Source of the DNA: Peronospora farinosa
Lineage: Eukaryota; Oomycota; Peronosporomycetes; Peronosporales; Peronosporaceae
Direction of reading: 5' to 3'
Length of the DNA: 64,000 bases
Assembly: GCA_947646735.1 (NCBI GenBank)
Contig: CANTFK010000580.1
Location: forward strand, 186,001 to 250,000
Positions 9,248 through 23,200 of the stretch are shown here, one piece after another; within the stretch, counting starts at the first letter, position 1; every line of letters begins with the position of its first letter. Position numbers and translations under genes: made by a program. Under the pieces are notes generated by a model. That model worked only from the letters and a program-made list of their open reading frames with translations, did not search any database and was not told where the DNA came from.

Positions 9248-11201
9248 GATGAGGGAGAAGGAGATCTTTTTAGAGAATGATTGATTGAAGTGAGAAAAGA
9301 GGGCTTGTATTGAAGTGGATACGATGAGATGTCGCATGTTGAAGTGGGTGCAGGTGGGACAAATTAATTTGATGCGAGCTTTTACATGGTTTTTTTACCC
9401 TTTTTAACGCTGGGTGATTGAACGCTAATATGCTAAATGAGAGGTGTAGCTCAGCTGAGTAGAATTAAGAATAATGACTAATTGCAGATATTTTGCAAAT
9501 TTGACATGATTCAGTTCTAAATATGCACTGCAGGTTCGAGATACCAGTAAATCTGTTTGGGGTGGAGGAGGTCTAAAGCGATGCGCTGAAATAGTACATA
9601 GATGGCTTTTTTACGAGGATGGAGGGCATCCATCCACCTTACTACAATTGGTCTAGCATGCATAAGCTGGGGCTTGTTTTATCACGCTTTATCACCTTGA
9701 AACGCTGCTTGGAGAGCATGGACACATTGTTTATCTAATATGGATCTCGCGGCTACGTCTCGACCTATAGGAGGTTAAGGAATTAGAAGCTGGAGATTGC
9801 CCTCGGATGCACCTGCGCAATCAAGTTTACGCGTTGAAAGAGTAGTCGGTGCACGAGGTCAAAAGACTATCTTTAAAAGGAGTTTCACGAGGCCTGTGAC
9901 ACGGGCATGACTTCTTCACGTTCAACCAATGTGCGGGTTTCAGCAGTTGAGCATGCACTGGAGAGGAACAAGAGGCTACCGAGGGAAAAGTGAGATTTAT
10001 TCATTAATAGAGCGCGATGTTAAGCTCCAAAAAATGGCACAAGGCGTGACAATTTACACTTTAAATGCACAGGACTTTTTGAAAGCGTTAATTAGAGTGA
10101 GTGTTGGGCTGCAACAGTGAAAAAGCTGTACCAAGTAAGCATGGAGACGCAATCTTTGAATCCATTGACTGGCAATCGCAGCAGACTATAACTTTAAACA
10201 AAAACTTTGGGTACGATTCCAATGATTAATTTAGTGTTTATACTACTTTACTTTGGAAGGGGTTCCTCAGAAAAAAAGATTGATTTCTATGGAAGATTTC
10301 TCATCGTGTAGATCAGTGTGGTGGTACATTTATCCTCACTGGAACCCCGTGGCTACAACATGCAACATGCAGACTTAAATCTCGGCGTTCTTCAGGAAAA
10401 AATTAGAGTTAATAGTGACACATTGATGTCCAGGACATCTCGCCAGCTAGTGTATTTTTTCATCCTCAGAAGCAACAGTCCGACGGGCTACGAGTAAGAA
10501 AGAATCTGCTGCCTAAAAGTGAAAGTGATCGATGTCGAGAATGTCTCGTGAGCTTTTCGTCACCACTCATTTTCATGGGCTTTTTTATACCTGCGATTAA
10601 TTGGGTTTGAGCCCATGAACCCGCAAGAAAACCTCTTTAATTTAGTAGCGAAACGACGCGATGGTCAGGACTTAAGACAAAGCACAGTATGCGTCCACTT
10701 TGATCCACACAAGAACGTTCATAGAGACATGATATGCAAATAACAATACGGAATAGGGTAGCTTTCCATTCGAGGAAACGTTGGATAAAATGTGTTGAAT
10801 TGTCGACACCCTTATGTTTCAAGAGCGTTTCTTTCGTTGATCGTAACAGCCTAGAAAGTGGCACAGCTTTGGCCAATAGACTGTCGTCACTGTTGGCACT
10901 AATGTCGTAACGCGTTTAGTATATATATGTATAACCCCAGCAGATTTAGTATCTTTTGCACTTGGTATGGACACTGGTGTGACGATTTTTCGACTACTAT
11001 GAGGCGCTTCTTGACTGATCTGTTCAAGCTTGTTTTTATCCAATCACCTTATCGTACTTACCATTTATCAACACGGTACGTTTATTTTCGTAAAAAGATC
11101 GTGGGGGAGAAGACAAAATAAAAGGCACAAGGGAAACTTAAATTGACCATCACTCTTATCCATTCGACTTCATCTACGTTAGGGGTCAATCCACAGGAGC
11201 C
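9248..11201. other. Long intergenic region, no supported gene
   Basis: Nearly 2 kb between two gene starts. No frame longer than about 80 codons appears and none has family character. A polymerase III-like pair of boxes near 9444-9546 is listed under findings. The last 200 bp must contain the promoter of the HECT ligase gene; a TATATATATG word lies at 10920-10929. Confidence 0.5.
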
Positions 11202-14200
11202 ATGAGCAGTACGCGTAGCAAACAGACGCGTCTGCTACGGCAGACAAGTAGGTTACATGAAATACAAGAGACACAGGGGAAAGATTCACTCGATAGTCAC
11301 TATTCACGTCTCATGATGGAGCTTGCAACGCTTTGTAGCGATCGTAACAACGTTATTACGACGGAATCCCTTCAATTTTTTGCTTCTAATGGCCGTGCTG
11401 AACCTGTAAAACTCGAGCGTGCGGTCGAACGCTCGGAAAAAACACAGGAGAAGCCAAATTTGACGACAAAACAGGACGATCTCTTGAATGCCGACACGGC
11501 ACGACGACAACGGGTTGAAGAACTGACGAGGTTCTTTATGGAGGCGAAATCGGACATTGAATTTGCATTGGGAGGAGGTCGAGACTTTGTCGAAGCAAAA
11601 GAAAAGGACAAAGAAGTGACGGAAGAAGAAGACGAACGAGAGGAAGGGGTAGAGGAAGAAGGAGATGACGACAAGGAAAAGGACGAGACGGGATGCGATC
11701 CCGAGAAAGAGCTCGTGAAGATTCATATCAAGTTGTTGCGAGATAAAGTGGATACTCGCGTGTACAACGTGATGCTCGGGCAGATTCGAGAACAAGATCC
11801 AGCGCTCTATGGAGCGATTTTATGTCATCCACTTGTCACGGGTGTGGATCTGAAGAAAGAAAAGAAGAAGAAGAAGAAACGGAAAGAGAGAGAACGGAAA
11901 GAGAAACAGTTGTTGGCTGGGCAAAAGAGTAGTGGAGTAGGTATGCTCACGCCGGATTTGACAGCTGAACCGTTGGCGGAGGAAGAGATGAAGATGAACA
12001 TTAGTTGTTTTGTAGCGAGGAGTATTGCTGAAGGATCGTTGCAAGGATTAATGCTTGCAGCGAAGCTAGTGTTGTTGTTTTTGAAGTGCCAGAATAAGGT
12101 GGATGACGCACCACCCCCGACGTTTCTGCTTGCGTCGCATCTTCGTGTGCTGCGTGGAGAGAAAGCTCCGGAGTATAAGGTGAAGAAGACAAACATTGGG
12201 ACAACTTTGACAACAAACGAAATCACAACACCGACAAAAGCAGATCAGTCGAGGTCAGATACGGCTGCCCTTGAAAGTGCCGATGATGGGACGGAGTTGC
12301 AAAGTGTCGTCTTGGAAGCTGCCGCCTCTGCCGAAATGGATTTGGACTCTGACAGTGGATCAATTGCAAAGCTTCGTGCTCGATTGAGTCGATTTGGCGA
12401 TGACAGAGAGGATGAAGAAGATGGAGATGAGGGCGAAGAAGAAGATCTCAATCGTGGAGAAGGCGAAGACAGTTTGGGTGGAGAAGGCGTGGATGAAGAT
12501 GCGCTCATGGCCCGCGCAATTGCATTGTCGCTGTCTCCCGAGGTCAACTTGCGGGATCAAAATGACGGATCTTCGACTCCTTACAGTGAAAACAAACAAG
12601 ATGGAGCGGTAACGAAAAGCGGTTCCCCCGAAGTGAAAACTCGCCCTCCCAAGTTCTCGGCTGAGGAGTTGTTAGAGCTTGGCCCATTTGCACTTCCTGG
12701 TGCATCGAGTGCAGAAGTCGACGGAGTTACTGTTGTGATGGCATTGATAGCCCAGATGACTAAAATATGTCTGGAGTATCTCAAATCGTGCCAGCAGGGA
12801 GAACTTCCGAACAAATCACCTGTTCAGCCGCATCCACTGACGTTCATGCTCCTCAACTCTTTGCTGAGAGATTTGCATACATCAACCTCCCCCCTTCTCA
12901 GTGGGCTGATAATTTGGATTGGGTTGCAAAATGGCGCTTGTTCTTGTCGTGCTCGATGCTTTCACTTTTTCGAGTACTAGAAGTACACTTTTTTCACGTC
13001 GAAGTGATGGGGATCTGTCCAGCCTCTGTCGGTCTTGGAAATATTCCCAAACTGATCTTACAGCAAAATGACAGTGGAAGCGAACATGTCAATCCGCTGT
13101 TGGAAAGTTTGAAGTCGCTAGTTGTGAATTATATTGCCGTTGACAGTCCTCCTCCAATTGACCCTGATCAGGACGTCATTGGTCGAATCATTTTTTCAAG
13201 TCCTGAAGCTTGCTCTCCGGTTGACGTTGAAAAGGCTGCAGCGTATTATTGTGCACGTATTCGTGAGCAAGCGATGGCGGCGTGGATACGAGCTTTTGCA
13301 ATTTTTTACAATGGGCAGAAGGAGCGACAAATAATGCTGGTAACAAAGTTGGCTGAGTGCCACAAGCTTGCCCGAACTGGCGAGCAAAATGTTGAGTGGA
13401 AGTTTCACCAGGTAGACCTTCTGTGCGCTCGATTGGCATTGCCGGATATGGCTCAGCATTTTGTGCCCACTTGTGTCGATATTGTCGAACCCGACACTAA
13501 ATCTGAGCGTGGGCAGAAAAATCAAAGTGAATGTGACTCTTGCGTGAAACCAATCGACGATGGTGCTCTTCAAATTGCCACATTAAAGACAGGAAAGAAC
13601 AAAGCAAAGTGGAGTACAGCTGTAATTCGTGCTTCGCTTGACTCAGGATCTCTGAGTGCGCGTTGTCTCTACGACTACATATCGGGGCACGGACCTCCTG
13701 GTCTTTTGGATGCGATAATGGAGAGCCCTGGCGGTGTCTTAAGTGATGATGCGTTAAACGCTGACACTTTGGCAAATGCATACGAGGAAATGCGAGATAT
13801 GGGACGAAGGCAACGAGATGAGGCTTTGGACTGCATTAATTCTTTGTCTAGTCTGATTGATTTGCTGCGCGAAAGCATTTTGTCTCCAGGGTGGCACAAC
13901 TTTTCTTTTACTGACAGCTACGAATTGATACACGCCCCGTTGATACCACTTCTTGAGAATGCGGACGATTCTTCACGACGACTAAACCTGAATGCTAGAA
14001 TCGTTCTGCTCCGATCAATTCAGGACTTGATGATCCAACGACTTGGTGGCTCTCGTGGTGATGAGCCTCCCGCTCTAGAGTTTGATTCATCGCGGTGCGC
14101 TGAAACGATGACGCTTTCTGATGGAAACCGAACTGCAAAGCAATACACAGCAAAGCAGTGGGGGATGGTGATGGCCACCACGGGTTGCCCCCCTAACACC

Positions 14201-17200
14201 GGCATTCATGAATGGGGCGTTCGTCTCGACCGTTGCGAGAAAGGACATATTTTCCTTGGTGTGTGTACCAGGGATGCATCCGTGGCAACTTATGTTGGTG
14301 GTGACCGGCAGGGATGGGGTCTCATTGGAACCCGAGCACTCTGGCACGCTCGAAGCAAAGTACGCGGCGATTACGGTGACGGTTTTACCACGGGCAGTGT
14401 TGTCCGAGTTCGATTAAATACGGATAGCGGGGCGCTGTCTTTTGGAGTTGGTGATAGTGAATGGGGCATTGCTTTCGACGGTCTAACGCAACACGGTACC
14501 TTGTATCCAGCAATTGGTTTGTATCAACGAGATGATCAAGTTACAATTTTGCCAGTACAACCGACAGTAGATTCGTCTGTTGTTGCATCACCAAGAGGCG
14601 AAGTGTTGGAGCACAAAGGTGTTGTGATTCCTGCTGTTCTCAAGCCTTTCTTACACCATGCGGGAGCTCTATTGGAATCTTGTTGCACGTTTTTGTCGAG
14701 CCCAGCGCTGAATGATTTAAACATGGCGTCGGAGCAGTCGGAAGGTCTTAGTGTAAGGCCGAAAGTCGACCGTATTCGTGACTACGAGCGCTTGGTGTCC
14801 TCGTACCCACTACTGTTTTCGATGGTGACCCCGCTAATCAGTTCCTTAAGTCTTACTCAAAACTATCACGGTTTGACTTCGACGCTAGCTATGACTTTTG
14901 TACCCTGGTGTATTCGTACAATACAATGCGTTGAGCGTGTAAACCAAGCGCTTCGAGCACTGTCGTCGTATAATCAAGACGAAGACGACGTTTCTCCTGG
15001 AAATCTTGTGCTTAGCGTTGCTGGGGAGTGGGAATTGAAGAGTATGGCAGCTGGAAACATCCCGGCCCAGCAATATCATCTCACACTTTCTCAAGACAAA
15101 GACGGATCGATGCATGGACGCAGCAGCGGCCCTTTTACCACGGTGACGCTAAATGGTATTGCTCGGGGTACCAAGGTATCTTTTGTAGAAACTTGGCGCC
15201 AAGGAGGAACATGCTTGGTCGAAGGGCGTCTTCGTGCTGATGGAGCCGTATTCACAGGCAGCTATGAAGACACTAAGAGCCATACAAGCGGTTGTCTAGT
15301 CGGAAACAAAACATCACAAAATTCCAAAATGAAGGACACGGATGATCGACAGTGGGTGAGCAATCAGCTCGTTATCGTGGAAATGGTAGTTGCGAACTTG
15401 CTGGGCTACTTTGGCCATGCATTGACCAGTTTGGAAAATGACGATCTACTTATCGAAAACGTGAATGCGACTGTTTTCAATCTGAATGATGCTGACAGTA
15501 GTGACGATGGCGACAGTGACAACGTATATAAGTTGTCATCCTCAGAATGCTCGATTGATGAATATGACGAATGGGTTAGCAGTAACTTGCTAGAGGGTGG
15601 ACTACCTTTGCACAGCATTCAAGCGCACTTGAAGAGTGTGCTCGAGCGGTGCTCAGAAATGACTGGTTTTGGCTCTACCATAGCTGCAAGCTCTTTGCCT
15701 AACCTCGCCGAAGCTACCAAAACTTGGATGGAGTTTGTGTTGCCCAAGACGATTTCAGCTACGCTTTCCAACGTCGGCAGCGTACCGGCTGGTGGGGCTC
15801 GCGTCGGCAACGCTTTCTTGAAGAATTTAATTGAAAACCGTGGCGAGGCAGCTGCATTGGATGGGTGGGTATCTAAGCATGTCGGGGAATCACCGTTTGT
15901 ACGACTAGGAGGGGAGTCAATGAAGGCCACCCGACGTACCGTTTGCGCGGCCATGATATGGCATAGTGGATTTTTGAGTTCAATTAAGATGCACATTGAT
16001 AATTTGCATAGCAACTTCACGGAAAGCGATGTTCGGCCGCATGACAACTTGATGCAAATATGGCGAGCTGCTCAGAGAGTCATTGAGTGGGCGATCCGAG
16101 CAAAAAATTCTATGGGGTCTTCGTATACCGTCGTGGCTGGTCTGGTCATTCGAAAAGCTCAGTTCTTGCTCGAGATTGAACCCAGTGCTAAAGCTTTGGC
16201 GGCTGCCGAGGCTGTGTTTGCGCTGATGACAGTAGACAGCGGTGTTCAGAAGATAGCATCCAAGTCAGCAGTATATGAGTGCGCTGAACGTATCTACAGC
16301 GATGTTCTAGTACAAGTTGCACGTTTTGTGGAATCTCCTATACGCGTGTCATCGCTGCAATCAAGAATGCTAGGAAACTGCACTGCAGCATTCCTGCGAA
16401 CAATCGGCATGCTTTCCTTCAGACATTTCGTCGGTGACTCAGGCAGTAAGCACCGTGGTGTTTTGGCTACAGAACGTCACCAAATCATCCAATCTTCGTT
16501 CGCATTATCTAGTGCGCTACAGTGGCTGTCCCCGACGCTAGCTGATTGTAAAGCCAACGGCGGTCGTGGCAACTCGCTGGGCAAAGACTTTGGGGACTTC
16601 AGTGCTAGTGTAGTTCCAGCATCTACAACCTCAACTCACGCCACTACCGAATCGTCTTACTACCTGAGCGGTCTGGGCGGCTGTGGAAAGCATCTCAATA
16701 ATGACCTCAGGGCATCTTTTGAGTCATTGTACGGATACCTGAGCGCGTCCTTATCCACGGCGACATGGGCTCGTGATGCTGACCTGCAACTTGTCATTTT
16801 ATTGGCGTGGGGGATCATCATCCAGCCAGATGACCATTCATTCTTGTCGCGCGTTGGCATTTTCAGAGTGCTGCAAACTGTCTTGGACCAGGCTCGTGGA
16901 TCCAGTGGAATGAGCTTAACCGAAACTCCACCTGGTTCATGGCAGAGTTCTCCAAAAGATGCAATTTCAATTACTGAGAACAAGAAGAATATTGTCCAGG
17001 CTGCATTGAAAGTGGTACACCTGCTGGCTGCACAAGTTGCCCATGCCAGTGACACAGCAGATGGCCTCTTAAGCGCCTCAGATCTTCCGTCGACTCCAGG
17101 TCTTAGTTTGGGTTCTATTCCGCTGCTGCGCAAGCCGTCAGGCCCCGAAACGCTCGGAAAGTCCGTATTCCACATGCTCTACACAGAGTTGAAGAACTCT

Positions 17201-20200
17201 TTGGAAGATATGCGGCGTAACCGGGTAAATTTGAACGTAGACGCTCCACCGACCGCGCTTATGACTGATCCGACACAGTCAAGCGATCCAAGTGCGTCTG
17301 GGACAGAAACCAGCTTTCGAGAAGGTCTGGATGATGCTCAAGAGTACTGCTACCAGATATGCTCACTGCTGTACTCGGTGAGTAACTCACCTGTTTGCAG
17401 ATCGCATCTTTCATCATCTCGATGGCTTCGCTTGTTACTTGCTCTCGTCGACGTGAACTCGCCGCAGATACAGCGCCGCATTCTAAAATTGCTTCGTCGT
17501 TTACTTCCATCGCTCGACCCGTCTTCTATTCGAGTTCGATACGACGAGTTTGAAAGTTTTGACATGGACAGTGACGACGAGTTTGACGCTGATGGCCAAG
17601 ATGAGCTAGATCATGCGACTACTTTGATTAATTTCCTTGTGGGAATTGTGGGAATAAATAATCCTCCAAGTGTCGCTGAAGCAATGCTTCGTCGGCACAT
17701 AGATTCCAATGGAGAAGGTCTGACGATCCCGGTTCTAAATTCTGGATTCAACGCTGGAGGTCTCGCTGCCGAAGTAGTGCTACTTCTTCGTTCGCTGTAC
17801 GAGTCGAATAAGTGGACTGCATATTTGAACCGTGCTATCGCCGACGCACTTGCCTCGATTCCTCTTTCCTGTGTCACAGAGCAAGAAGGAGCCATCATAG
17901 ATACAGCTGATTCCGATGTGGAAATGGAAGACATGTCAAAGGAAATGCCGTCACTTGAAAGCTGGACAACACAAACGGGAAGTTATGTCAAGGCCTTGTC
18001 TGCGCTATGTATTCTCGATGGCCATATTGAAGGCCTTCACGTTGGCGGATCAGTTAAAATTATACCTCGATCTGGATCGTCCTTGCAAGAAACCGCTTTC
18101 CGAGGGGCAAGAGGTGTAATTGTTGCCTACGAGCCGGAGAAGTCGGCAGCCGAAGTACTCTTGCGTGGAAGCCGCGCAGATGAGACCACTACTCAACAAC
18201 AATCATTGCTTTCAAGTCGTTCTATACCGGTATGTGAAATAATATTGACAGAAGAGCGACAATTGATTCGTACTGATCCCTTTCATATTTTGTTGTGGAA
18301 TAGACACGTCCGATTCGTGTACCTATTGATGATCTGCTGGCTGTACCAGAGGTTGAACTGCCAAACAATGCATTTTCGGATACAGTGCTGCAATGTTTAC
18401 TCGCCGAACGTTTTCCGTACTTTTTGGCGGAAGTCAAGAAGAGTTTTCTGGAGGTGAGTGTCGTTGATGCTCTCAACGAGGCAGACGAGGATGGCGGTAA
18501 TGACGGAGATAGCGAAGATGACGATGACATGTCCAATGATGGTTCGTCCTCGCCATCGGCGATGGATAGCGAAATGCCCAGTGGAACTTGCGTTGACGAA
18601 TCGGATTCTGACGCAAATGTGTCCCCCTGCCATCAGAAAAATGGCGATGAATCCAATTTGCCCACAGAACCTACTGGCATTATAGCAGAGATGGAGAAGG
18701 AGTCGCGACTTCATCGAATGCTGCTGTGTCAGCATGGTCTTCGTGCTGCTGCTACGTTGCTGAAGAATGACTATTGCGCTGCAACCTTCATCCGTGGTGT
18801 TGGACCTACTGGTTTGAAGGACTTGCTGACGGTTGCAATTTCTGAGACACCTACAACAGCAGGAGTTGGAGACATTTCCTCGCTTGAGGAGAGTTGGCTG
18901 ATGTTGTGGTCCCGTTGGTATGCAATTAGAAGTGCTCATGTAGCACCATCACGCCCTGCTGACAATACAGAAGGCAAAAACAAAACAAGCAGCGCTGAAG
19001 AAGCTGACAACTCGCCGGGTCCAATGGTCCAACAGATGATGGAGATGGGATTTCCAAAGGAATGGTGTGATGTTGCTTTGGCTCGTTGCTCTCAGAATGT
19101 TGAAGCTGCAATTAATTTCTGCTTCGAGCATAGCAGTGATATGGAGCGTCTTGTTGCGGAGTACTGGTCAAGCCGAGGATCTGGTGAAGAGCGAAGCTCG
19201 AAAATGACGCAAAAAGATGACTTTGAAGCTATCAGTCCGTTATTGGAACAGTTGTCCGAGATGGGGTTCCCTTCCAATTGGTGCAAAAAGGCTCTGGCTG
19301 CAAACAGAAATAATGTGGACGCAGCATTAACATGGATCTTATCTAATGGCGAGGCTTTGGAGGCAGAAGATCGACGAGATGAAGATGCAAAGCTTCGCGC
19401 TTCTGGTGGAGACGCAGCAGATGTAAACGTTTCAAATGCTATCCTCGAAGGTGAAGATACTGTGCTCATGCCAAACCCACTTCGAGCTGTAAGTGGCCAA
19501 GCTTGTATCGGTGAGCACGATTTTATGGTAGAAGGCCTGGTTGGTGGTGGATTTGCTAGTGTTGGCGCACCTGACTGCCTTGTTTCGAGCGGGCGATGGT
19601 ACTACGAAGCTATTCTTCACACCAACGGTTGCATTCAAATCGGATGGGCTGACGTGGCGTTCTGCGGTGCAGCTGATCGTGGAGATGGTGTTGGGGACGG
19701 TGCACATTCATGGGCGTATGACGGCTGGAGACAACAACGATGGCATGGATGTTCGTCGTCATGGGGTTCTAAGTGGAAACAGGGTGACGTCATTGGATGT
19801 GGAATCGATGCAGATGCAGGCACCGTCATTTTTAGTTTAAATGGCAAGATGCGTTCTGCCAACATGGGTGTCGCTTTCAGAGCTATTCACTTCGCCCGCG
19901 GAGTTTACCCGTGTGCAAGCTTTAATCGGCGAGAGCGGTTGCAATTTAATCTTGGTGGATCTCCGTTCAAGTATCCGCCTCCGCCCGGTTTTCAGCCTAT
20001 CTTGAACGTGCTAAGTGACACCTACGACCTTAGCTCTGTGCCTAAGGGGTTTGATGTGATTGGATCCCGAGAGGATTGCCTGGAAGAAAGCATGGGCGAA
20101 GAAAATTACTCGAACGACACCAGGTACTTCGCAAGGGACATGCATCCATCCATGCTTCGGAGTTCAGGCCACAGCCGCAGCAGTGGTTTCGCGTCTAGCT

Positions 20201-23200
20201 CCGGCATGACGAAGGCGGATACATTGGCTGATATCAAAGCACTTCCCGATAATCGGGTGTATGTCGAGCTGTTGGTGGTCACACGCTCGCTTGCAATCTT
20301 GCAGGCGAGGCGGGCGCTCCTGACTTTGCTTGCCAAATGGCCTACAACAATAGTTGGCCCATTCTCCGTTGCAGCGTTTTTATCAGGCGATGTCGCGTTA
20401 CGTACCGCCACTGATACTGAGGATTCGTCGAGGTTCATCGACTTTATAAAGCTCATTGCGAGTATGAGTGCGCTTCACGTATCCAATGCACTACCGAGTG
20501 CGTCGCTGACGCTAACCGACGGTGACGCTCTCCATCTACTTGATTGTGGTGCCACTGGTCGATTTGCACTAGGCTTGCTTTCTGGAGTCGTGAAATCGGC
20601 ATTGGATGACGCTCTCTTAACAATTGCGTCAGGAGTGTGCGATCGCAACCCCCTGGTGGATACGATTCTCTCCTGCATTTCCTCAGAGGTTAACAGAGCT
20701 TCCCAACGCCAGTACGCTAGAATTCCATGGAATTCATCCGAAGCTGCTATTACTGCAACCCTTTTACAGATTACAGCCGAAGCAGGCCAGACGTGGTCCG
20801 ATAAAGAGGTACTGATCCATCCCAACCTTTTCCTTGCTGATTGGATCAGTGGCTTGTTGCTGGAGTCGTTGGAGAAGCACAAGGAACAGCTTCTATCACC
20901 CACACGCGATCAAATCCGGCAACAGTTACTGCTAGCTTGGATTTCATCGCTGAAGTCTCCTAGCATGTGCGTCAAAGAACGTGGAGCAACCGTCCTTGGG
21001 GGTATTCTACAAGATATCCTACCAAAGACAAGTGGGTATGTTGATGCAATTGAAACTGGTGGCATTGATGATCAAGCCAAGACACGATTGACGATGGCCT
21101 TGGATGTGCTTCCGTTACAACGACTTGTCGACCTCTCGCAGGAACGAATCTTTCGCGAGTATCCCAACATGCCGGTGTGTTCCAAGTACGTTCAAAGCAT
21201 GATAGAGCTTGTTTCTGCTGCTGGTTTAGCCATGAGTGCAGTGGGACAGTCTACCGATAAGCTGTTTCGAAGCAGCTCATCCCAGCTGCAGGCTTGTAAG
21301 CAAATTGAAGCCGACCTGAAGCCGATTCATCAGAAGGAATTTGAGGAAGTGATGGCCGCGAGGAAGATTGTGCAGGCACAACAGGCTGCCGAAGAAGCCG
21401 TGAAACAGGAGAAACTTGCTGCAGAGCGCGCAGCAGCTGTGGATGCAGGAGTTGATGGTGACTCAACCTCAAGTCTAAATGATTCGAGCACAACCACCGG
21501 CGTCGGCGATGCTACAGCCCAAGGCGTTGACGAAGAAACTAACGCGAGAAGGAGCAGTGGTGCTACAAACATGGAAGTCGACAACAGTGACTCCGAAGAG
21601 GCTCCGGATATCACGCTATCCGCGATTGCCAACATGGTAACCGAAGATAGCGATGTACTGGCAGCAACTGCTGCTATTGCTGCAGTCTCTGGCGATCGTC
21701 TAGCCGCCAAAGGGCCAGGGAGACGAACAAAACTTCCCATGCCTGAGCTACTTCAGGAAAAGGCTGACACAACGTTTGAGTTTCGCTTACCTGAGAAAGA
21801 TCCTGTCTTGGATACGTCTTTGCTGAACATGCAGGAAAAAGACGTTCTGGAAGCTGCGAAATGTGGCATTATGGGGGAAGAACTGAGCGGCTGGAAACAT
21901 GGCAATGACGTAGGAGTTCTTACTGATGCACACACACAGCTCTGGAGTGGTACGCTGACGCAATTTAGACTACGGCAGAAGCAAGAGGAAAGCAACCAAC
22001 CCGACTTGAAGGTTGGGTGCAAGGTTATTCGCGGACCCAATTGGAAATGGCGCGACCAAGATGGCGGTGAAGGCAGCGTAGGTATAGTTGAGGGTGTGTC
22101 ACCATGGAGCGGCGTGGATGGTGAGGGTATGTCAGTGCGTTGGCCGAACGATTCGTTGTACACGTACCGCTGGGGAGCAGATGGTAATTTCGACTTGATT
22201 CACGTGGAAGTGGATGAAGATGGCAACATCACGCACCAACATGCTACTCCAAAAGCGAAGCAAGAGGATGAGGGATCGTTCGGGTCTGAGCTACATCTTG
22301 GTGTGCTGCTGTATCTGTCTGTTGACGAAGACGCTATGTCTACTGCTGACGCCGAGGCTGTGAAGGTGGCTGGCTGGATGGAGTGGCCAGACTACGGGGC
22401 TGCTGTTCGTGTCGTTGGCCTACAATATACTGATGGATCGGTATGCGTACAAGAGTTGAAGCTAACACGCGGCAACCCCGACATGGGATGGACGCTTCGC
22501 TTTGGAACGGAAAAATGGCAACCTGGTACGAAGTACATGTTGCGCCCGCTTAAGACGTGTGACTCGTCTGGGACAGCATCTCCGGTAGATACGCTTCATG
22601 GTGATTACTCGCACTCTGGGGTAAAGGATGGTGAACTTGTCGAAATCCGTGGAGAGCTGCAGGTATCGACGAAGTATTTGTTTACGATGGACCACTACAA
22701 CCACTTTCCAACAATTGGGATTTCGTCTGATGGACTGTCAGTAACGTGTAACAGTGGTGAATCGCGAAACCTTGCGCTTGGAACGGTGGGGTTTACCACG
22801 GGCATACACTATTGGGAGGTTCACGTAGAGCAAGCAGAGTTTGGTAGTGTGTTTATCGGTGTGTGCGAAAAAGCAGGTCCACCAGGCTCCCAGGCTGCGC
22901 TATCCAGCCGCTTGAACAGATGGCACGGATGGGGCTTTGTAAACTTCCGTGCAACATACCACAACAGTACAGAGCGGATCTACGGTGACCACTTCAACGC
23001 AAGTGATACCATTGGTGTTCGGCTTGATATGGAGCAAGGGAAGTTGTCATTCTTTATGGATGGAATAAAGTTTGGCGAGCATATCGTATCCGATTTGGGC
23101 GTCGCATTCGAGAATATGAAGGGCGAGCGCAATTCATGTACACTGTACCCGTGTATTGGTATGCGAAAGGGAGGCGATCGCGTCACGTTAAACCAAAAGT

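Noticed and set aside
11304..12600. Several minus-strand frames (Ser-, Phe- and Leu-rich) opposite the start of the HECT gene
   Set aside because: They mirror the acidic and Lys-rich low-complexity codons of the sense strand (GAA/GAG read as TTC/CTC).
18441..18500. A further intron in the HECT gene at GAGGTGAGTG
   Set aside because: A donor-like word is present, but the frame stays open and reads as a normal acidic linker, so no intron is needed.
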